Assembly: GCA_036365455.1 (NCBI GenBank)
Contig: JAWQUS010000030.1
Coordinates: 19,860,001 to 19,924,000 of the forward strand
Direction: 5' to 3'
DNA: 64,000 nt
From: Macrosoma leucophasiata
Taxonomy: Eukaryota > Arthropoda > Insecta > Lepidoptera > Hedylidae
The notes beneath the pieces were generated by a model. The model did no database searches and was not told where the DNA came from. It saw nothing but the letters and a program-made list of their open reading frames with translations. How positions within the stretch are numbered: position 1 is the stretch's first letter; each line of letters opens with the position of its first letter. A program made the translations under genes and the position numbers. This document shows, one piece after another, positions 57,611 to 64,000 of the stretch.

Positions 57611-59406
57611 CATAAAGCTCACGCTTTATATAATATAACTCAAAAATACACCAAGATATGAAATAAAATAGGAGCACTACACGCCTCCTTCAAGACAGTT
57701 TAAGGTTCCCGCCAAAAAGTCCAAAAACCAATTTGTTTTGTTTTTGATTTTGTTTCTCGGCCATGTCGGCCATGGATTTAAATCCTTTACAGCCAAACTT
57801 CAGCCAAATTTTTATATTTGTATCTTTCATTTTTAATGAATATCCCTAGGGAAGGTGACGATGATTGGATGATTCCATGGGGAATATGACGAGATGGGAT
57901 GAGTCCAGTCATAGAGTATTATAATATTGGGTCCAGTAAAGTCCAGTTAAAAGTTATGGGGACTTTACTAGGGAGTTTATATAAAGTTTTGGAGGAAAAA
58001 AAACTGGTCGCGACCGCATCGCCCACAAAATAAAGATGGATCGGTCGGAGTGGGAGTGGAGGAATCGAAAAAAGAACGATGGCGTAGTGACGAGCATTAG
58101 AGGTGTGCGTTATATTATATAGTTGATAAAATAACATATTATTTATTTGTAATCATATTACATATTATTTATTTTAGTTGATATTTATTAGTTAGGGTAT
58201 TATTTTATAAATGACCGCCATCGACCGTTTGCCGAAATATCTTCAATTAACAAACGCACAATGCGTAAGTTGAAACGTGACGACAAGTGACAAGCGAAAG
58301 GCAAGAAACGTCTCTTCGCTTCAAATCAAATGTCAATTTCACTTAGTTGCATAATATTTTTATGCCTTGCCAAATTAAGCTCTACGACACCTATATAAGT
58401 ACTACATTCAAATGAATGTGTAGAAAATATTAGTACAAAATAAAAGACAAAGTAATATATTTTGGTCGACTAATATATTACTCGTCAGATTATTTATTAG
58501 TTGAATTATATCAGTGTGAACTAATAAATCACTTCCTAACGTTGAACATAAAATTTAAATAATATATTATAGGGACTATTGTGCATTTGTCAGTAATTTT
58601 TAATCGACTGTTTGTTTACTTGTTTATGTTTACTCGTAAATAGACTTTTTATATTGAAATAGTAAAGTATTTTATGCTAAGTTACATTTAAGTGTAAATA
58701 GGTACATTTTAATAAGTAATTAATAAGTACATACATATTTAAAAAATTAAATGTAAGTACTGTCATAGTTAAGTATCCAAACAGGGCACAGCGTACTTCT
58801 ACGACGACGTTAAAAAATAATCAAAATGCGTCGATCTAACGAAACGAAGTGATATATTTAATATTATATCAAAGTAATAAATATTATAGCAAAGTAATAT
58901 AATTAATAGCAAACTAATATATTTAATAGCAATCTAATATAAGTAATAGCAAACGAATATATTATAGCGTAAAAAATAATAGGCTTTTTAAAAATAGCTA
59001 AACGTTATGTTGTGTTATTGATAAATAGCCGTTGCGAACACCTCTAACTAGCATGCGTTCCCACGTGCGTTCCACTTATAAGATTCGCCCGCAACGCCCG
59101 CGGCCGCAATCGTTGTGGTCGGTGAATGGAATATACCCGAGTCAACTTTTCAATCTGTCATTTTGTCGTATTCATTTGTCAAAATGGTCTAAATTGTCAA
59201 CACCACAGTTCAAAATTGGTGTGTTTTAGATTTTTATCATAGTGAATATTTTATTGTACAAATTGTTTTATTAAAAAGCATACGGCGGTATTTTGTGCAA
59301 GTGCAGACCTACGCCATACCGGCCATATACTCACAAGCGATGAATAATATGAAATAAAATCGGTATACATTTTGTAAACGTAACCCATCACAACAGGAAC
59401 GGAATC
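57611..59406. repeat. STING/NUP42 divergent interval with a 20-bp minisatellite
   Basis: 58880-58975 has about four tandem units of the form TAATAGCAAACTAATATATT. 59061-59115 is GC-richer (GCCCGCAACGCCCGCGGCCG) and close to the NUP42 start, so it may belong to the NUP42 promoter (inference). No exon is recognised, though a STING 5' UTR exon may be here. Confidence 0.45.
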
Positions 59407-59500
59407 ATGGTCGTTTGCAAATTTTTCCAACAAGGCAACTGTAGATATGGACAGAACTGTAAATTCGAACATATATATGGTTCAAAATATTCGTATCACG
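59407..59500 (+). CDS. NUP42: NUP42 coding exon 1 (CCCH finger)
   Basis: ATG in GGAATCATGG; donor ATCACG|GTAAGA. 31 codons plus one base, with the whole zinc finger. Confidence 0.82.
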
Positions 59501-62500
59501 GTAAGAAGTTGTTTGTTCAATCACCGATACATAAAAATAAAAAGAACAGTATGCGTACCTACTTATGTATGTATGCACGTAAGATATTCCTCTTTACTCT
59601 TTAGCGTAACAATTCAATATACTATGTATACAAGAAATTAAACAAAACGACAAAATTGTTTAGCTACTAACTTCAGACTGTCGCCTTTAGCTGTCGGCTA
59701 TCAGTGTGCGCATCTTAAAAATTCACTCATATTTTTTTTGCAATCGCGTCAAAAGAAATATCAACTTGAACTATAGTCTTCTGTTTCCAATTGACTGACA
59801 TACTCAGTATTCATACTACTGGTTCCTAATTCTTCAAAGTCGTAAATGTTGTGAAATCGCAATCAAATGTCTTTGCTGCATGCGTTGGTTAAAGCAAGAC
59901 CGATTTTACCAGAGCATGTAGAATATGTTTGACCAAAATAGCACAGCAACATAATAGAATTTAATTAAAAAATGTTTCTTAGTACATATTACTCCTTTGG
60001 GGATTACAGGTGTGAAGTTACATATATAAAACATGAAATGAGAGTAGGTGAGATCAAATTACCTTAGGCCTCTAACAGTGGCAACACATCTTCATTGAAT
60101 TCTCTGGCTTCATGTAACCAGCGGGTTGGCCACTAACCCACCCACCTCCACCAATCCGCATTGGAGCAGCGTGGTGGAGTAAGCTCCAGGCCTCCCCCCA
60201 AAAAGGGGAGAGACTCGTGCCCAGCAGTGGGACGTATAATGGGTTGCCATTATTATTATTATTATGTAACCAGGTGTTGATAGGCTACAGTATAACTTAC
60301 CATCAATGTGAACTGTATGCTTCTTTGCCACTTCACGACATAATTCTGCAAATACAATTCCCACAAAGTGTGTAGCTTGTGAATGCCTGTAGAGAACGTT
60401 ATAATCCTACTAATTTAATTTATTTAATCCAAAACTTTGTGAATATGGATGGATGGATTTGTTACTCTTTCACGAAAAAACGACTGGATGGATTTGAATG
60501 AAACTTAACAATAATATAGGAATAACATTTAGGCTACTATTTGTAGTGATAGAAAGTATTGTGGACAAAGTTACGGGCAAAAACTATATACCAGTAAATC
60601 TCTGTTCACATATTGCAGCCCCTCAGCCTCAACCACAGCAACAGCAGCAACCCCAATCAACGGTGACAGATCAGCAGCTCCTCAAGCAAGTACAGTCGGA
60701 TGTTCAAGCAGCAATCAACGGTGGACAGTGGTTGCTCTCATGCTATTCGCCATTCAAAGAGAAGCCCGTCTTCCCTGGCATCACTGATTTGTCTCCGGAA
60801 GAAGCAAGACTCTTTATTTATGAAGCCAAAGCTAATAATAATGTTGATGAAGCTGTAAGTTTTGTGTTTTTTGTGTTACGAATGTGCTAAATAAGCATGC
60901 TATTTATATTGATTCAACCTATAGATATCATTGCAAAACTTTGAAAGCTCAAGTTACAATTCCTGCCTGACTTCTGAGTAGAGAATTCAATCCTGGACAT
61001 TATTTGCAACTCTGGGATTTGGGAACTAAACAATGATGATCCCGGGATCCTGGTTATAGGAATAATTTGAAGATATTTTTGAGTGCTAAATTTATGTTTT
61101 CCTCACATAAATAAATGGTCAGAAAATGCTAAAAATAGTGTATTCCAAAAGCAAAAGGACATCTCTATCTTATGTAGGTTGTATATATGTAATATTTTTT
61201 TTTATCTTCAATAAGTAAAATTCTTGAATACCAACTTTTTACCATATTTATAATTTTCCAAAAATGGACTGTTAACCAGTCAATAACTATTATCGGTAAC
61301 TGGTTTGCATTCCATAATGTCCCTTAAGTTTACTGTTTAATCTCTCTCAACCTTGAGTTTTTTTATGACCCCTTGGAGTATATTTTTATGTATGTGGAGA
61401 AATCCGGCATCCTCCCGGGAGCCGTGCCTAAGCCTCGGCAAAAGAGAAAGCCGATCTCCTGGGCAGCCTCTTTGCCTCAAACTCGACTCTTGATGACATG
61501 GGTGTCACAGCGCCTACCATCCCGCGCTGTGAAAGCTCTATGCCTGACGTCAAATTCTCTCAGAAGAACGTCACGCGAGCGCTTTTATCCCTTGACATCA
61601 AGAAGTCGAGTGGGCCGGACTCCGTCCCTGCAGTGGTGATGAAGATGTGCGCTCCCGAGCTTACCCCCGTTCTGACGCGCCTGTTCTCGCTTTCCTACGA
61701 TCGTGGAAAGGTACCGTCTGCGTGGAAGACAGCCCTCGTGCACCCGATACCCAAAAAAGGGGATCGCAGTGACCCGGCCAATTACAGGCCTATAGTAATA
61801 ACCTCTCTACTCTGCAAAGTCATGGAGCGTGTGATCAACACACAACTGCTGCAGTATCTAGAGGATCACCAGTTGATCAGTGACCGCCAATATGGATTCC
61901 GTCACGGCAGATCTGCTGGTGATCTTCTAGTATATCTCACGCACCGTTGGTCTCACGCGTTGGACAAGAGTCATTGGCTGTAAGCCTAGATATTGCTAAG
62001 GCCTTTGACCGGGTCTGGCACAGGGCACTTCTCGCGAAACTTCTATCCTACGGTCTTCCCGAGAGGCTATGCAACTGGACAGCCAGCCTTCTGTCTGAGC
62101 GTTATATACAGGTCTTAGTTGACGGTCAGCGCTCAGATAGACTACCTATCAACGCTGGTGTGCCGCAAGGCTCTGTGCTATCTCCCACGCTTTTTCTTCT
62201 GCATGTCAATGAAATGTTGGAGCAAAACTCCAATTTTCATTGCTATGCCGATGATAGTACGGGAGATGCACACTACACTGGCCGTGCAAATGCCTCTCGG
62301 ACACTTATCGAGGAAAGCAGGACTAGACTTGTGTCTGAAGTCGTGCACTCTCTGGAGCGGGTCTCAGACTGGGGTCGACTCAACTTAGTGCAGTTCAACC
62401 CCTCGAAGACACAAGTCTGCGCGTTCACCGCTAAAAAAACCAAATTCGTTGTAGCACCTCAGTTCCAGGGCACTCCGCTCGCCGTTGGTAAGAGTATCGG

Positions 62501-63925
62501 TATCCTGAGCGTTGACATATCGAACGAAGTGCAATTTGGGAGTCACATTGAGTGTAAGACCAAGTTGGCATCCAAAAAACTAGGGGTGCTTAACAAAGCG
62601 AGGCAGTATTTCACATCTGGGCAGCTATTACAGCTTTATAAGGCCCAAATGCGGCCCCATCTGGAATACTGCTCTCATTTGTGGGCTCCCAAATACCAAC
62701 TTGGTCCACTCGACTCCCTACAAAGACGCGCCGTTCGTATTGTTAACGACCCAGAACTTACTGACAGGCTCGAACATCTGAGCCTGCGCAGAGACATTGG
62801 GAGTCTATGCGTTTTATACCGTCTCTACAATGGCGAGTGCTCTGCTCTGTCGAACTGTTCGACATGGTGCCACCGTCTCTTTTCCTACACCGCACTACCC
62901 GCCGAAGAGAGAAGTTCCACCCTCACCGACTGGACACTTGGCAATGTTCAACGGTGCGGTTCGTTCCTGCCCAGAACGTGTAAATTGTGGAATGAGCTTC
63001 CCTCTGAGGTGTTCCCTCGGTGCTACAATATGGGGTTCTTCAAAAATGGAGTCAAAAGAGTCCTTCAGGGCTGGCAGCGCGTTGGCGACGCCCCTGGTGT
63101 TGCAAATGTTCATAGGCGACGGTGACTACTTTCCATCAGGTGGCCCGTCTGCTTGTCTGTCAATCCTTTGACATAAAAAAAAAATCTAATTTCATTATTT
63201 TTATTTTCCAGGTGGCATACATGAATAAATTATGCCAAGATGCAAGACATAAATATGAAATTTTGTTGCAACCATCAGCACCAGTTGTAAAGACCTTACG
63301 GAGTCTGTACAGAGATGAAGTTGTCGCATCACCTTTTGGATCGCAAACCAATGGTTTCGCGGCGAATACGAATCCAACATCAGTGTTCCGGAGTGCAGTA
63401 CAAAATGCGTCAGTATTCGACCAAACTCCAAGCACAATTTTCGGGCAAAACTCTTATAATAATGCGTTTGGCCAGCCCCAAGATCAAGCTAAATCTCTCT
63501 TTGCTCAAGCCAGCCAAAACGTTTTCAACAACGCTCCAGCGCCAACAAACGTTTATCAGAGCACTCAACCGATAGAAGCAAAATCCATTTTCGCTCAGGC
63601 GGCACAAGCAACCCAAAATTCTTTTCCTACAAGTCCACCACCAAGCAATGTGTTTGCTGCAGCGAATATTAATCAAAATGCTTTCCAGAGAGATCCGTTT
63701 GTCCAACAAAACACAACACCATTTGGTAACAGTGTTTTTCAAATAAGTGACAAGCCTACAAATAATGCGTTTGGTGGGAATGTGTTTGAGCAGAAAATAG
63801 TTGAAGACACAAGTATATACAGCAATTTGGAGGACTTGACAGAGGAGGATGTGGAAATGTTTAAAAGTGATAGTTTTAAATTAGGTTTCATACCTGAAGT
63901 ACCACCTCCAAAAACTTTTTGTTGA
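59407..63925 (+). CDS. NUP42: NUP42 (NUPL2-like) FG nucleoporin, three exons
   Basis: Predicted 347 aa from exons 59407-59500, 60619-60854 and 63212-63925, with GT-AG introns and matching phases (1, 0). It starts with a CCCH zinc finger (Cys4, Cys12, Cys18, His22; CKFFQQGNCRYGQNCKFEH), continues with a Gln/Pro run, a conserved helical region (WLLSCYSPFKEKPVFPGITD, EEARLFIYEA), then FG repeats (ASPFGSQ, TIFGQ, NAFGQ, TPFGNS, NAFGGN) and the C-terminus EDLTEEDVEMFKSD...GFIPEVPPPKTFC. This matches NUP42/NUPL2 (yeast Rip1/Nup42), a cytoplasmic-side nuclear pore protein that binds the mRNA export factor Gle1 through its C-terminus. Human NUP42 is about 423 aa, so it is somewhat short. Divergent from STING. 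Intron 2 carries a LINE. Confidence 0.85.
59566..59762 (+). repeat. Interspersed repeat L in NUP42 intron 1
   Basis: ATGCACGTAAGATATTCC, AACTTCAGACTGTCGCC and TTGCAATCGCGTCAAAAG match 3899-4086. Function and class unknown. Confidence 0.5.
60060..60345 (+). repeat. SINE-A split by a LINE tail
   Basis: AGTGGCAACACATCTTCATT (left) and GGCTACAGTATAACTTACCA TC...GACATAA (right) are one copy in plus orientation. ATGTAACCAG is repeated at 60112-60121 and 60264-60273 around the insert. Confidence 0.65.
60122..60263 (+). mobile_element. LINE/SINE tail element with (ATT)n end
   Basis: CGGGTTGGCCACTAACCC to GGGTTGCCATTATTATTATT, 142 bp, exactly bounded by the 10-bp target repeat. Same family as 36226-36420. 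GAGACTCGTGCCCAGCAGTG GG is a typical insect RTE-type 3' end. Confidence 0.7.
60619..60854 (+). CDS. NUP42: NUP42 coding exon 2
   Basis: Acceptor CACATATTGCAG, donor GATGAAGCT|GTAAGT. Residues 33-110, beginning with the poly-Gln/Pro segment; Ala32 spans the junction. Confidence 0.82.
60855..61395. other. NUP42 intron 2, part before the LINE
   Basis: AT-rich intron sequence; no recognised elements. Confidence 0.4.
61396..63183 (+). mobile_element. Jockey-like LINE, 5'-truncated, in NUP42 intron 2
   Basis: About 1.8 kb in the same orientation as NUP42. Contains most of a reverse transcriptase and the ORF2 C-terminus, then a 3' UTR ending GTCTGTCAATCCTTTGACAT and an A-run at 63175-63183. The 5' end (endonuclease and ORF1) is missing. 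Pieces of the same family lie at 37637 and 54875. Only 28 bases separate its A-tail from the NUP42 exon 3 boundary. Confidence 0.85.
61420..63125 (+). pseudogene. LINE reverse transcriptase, one frameshift
   Basis: Frame 1 (61498-61983): KKSSGPDSVPAVVMKMCAPE, PIPKKGDRSDPANYRPI, QYGFRHGRSAGD. Frame 2 (from about 61975 to 63125): SLDIAKAFDRVWHRALLAKL, INAGVPQGSVLSPTLFLLHV, HCYADDSTGD (active site), then a thumb/connection region and LPRTCKLWNELPSEVFPRCY. A single frameshift at about 61975-61983 joins the two; otherwise the RT motifs are complete, so this copy is young or recently active relative to most others here. Confidence 0.8.
63212..63925 (+). CDS. NUP42: NUP42 coding exon 3 (FG repeats, Gle1-binding end)
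   Basis: Acceptor TTTTTATTTTCCAG, then VAYMNKLCQDARHKYEILLQ and the FG region; stop TGA at 63923-63925. No AATAAA is seen in the 75 bases to the window end. Confidence 0.85.
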   Translation: MAYMNKLCQDARHKYEILLQPSAPVVKTLRSLYRDEVVASPFGSQTNGFAANTNPTSVFRSAVQNASVFDQTPSTIFGQNSYNNAFGQPQDQAKSLFAQASQNVFNNAPAPTNVYQSTQPIEAKSIFAQAAQATQNSFPTSPPPSNVFAAANINQNAFQRDPFVQQNTTPFGNSVFQISDKPTNNAFGGNVFEQKIVEDTSIYSNLEDLTEEDVEMFKSDSFKLGFIPEVPPPKTFC

Positions 63926-64000
63926 TAGGTGAAATGCTGGACATGTTAGTGATGATATTTTAAAAACATTTTATTTATTTTAGTAACAAATAACGAGTCT

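Overview
The window looks like nuclear DNA of an insect, most likely a moth or butterfly (Lepidoptera). It is AT-rich, with short exons, canonical GT-AG introns and very dense repeats: Helitron-like elements with A|TC...CTAG|T ends, RTE and Jockey/CR1 LINE pieces, a mariner, a BEL/Pao LTR element, tRNA- and 5S-derived SINEs and several MITE families. The order is a judgement from repeat types and gene content; no species is claimed.

Three host protein genes are supported. (1) An URB1/Npa1 homologue (nucleolar 60S ribosome assembly) on the minus strand at 22608-14866, three coding exons, 1,980 aa predicted. (2) A STING homologue (cyclic-dinucleotide sensor of innate immunity) on the minus strand at 56102-28620. 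I assembled it from eight small exons whose splice sites and reading phases all agree, giving 324 aa. The 975 coding bases are spread over 27.5 kb. (3) A NUP42 (NUPL2-like) nucleoporin on the plus strand at 59407-63925, three exons, 347 aa. STING and NUP42 are divergent, with about 3.3 kb between their first coding exons. URB1 lies downstream of STING on the same strand.

Region by region: 1-14.8 kb has no recognisable host gene and is a patchwork of SINE-A fragments, Helitron-like elements, MITEs and a LINE 3' end. 14.9-22.6 kb is URB1. 22.6-28.6 kb is an intergenic stretch with MITEs and short hairpins. 28.6-56.1 kb is STING, whose introns hold almost every mobile element class in the window. 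56.1-59.4 kb is the STING/NUP42 divergent interval with hairpins and a 20-bp minisatellite. 59.4-64 kb is NUP42, with a LINE filling intron 2 close to the exon 3 splice site.

The most notable points are the complete STING gene (ligand-binding residues kept, no C-terminal signalling tail), a broken partial copy of its third exon inside intron 2, transposons within tens of bases of several of its splice sites, a BEL/Pao element with apparently identical LTRs but no reverse-transcriptase core, two head-to-tail Helitron-like elements with an exact junction, and many nested insertions whose target-site duplications can be read directly. All gene models are inferred by eye from splice signals, phase and family resemblance; no alignment or transcript was available.
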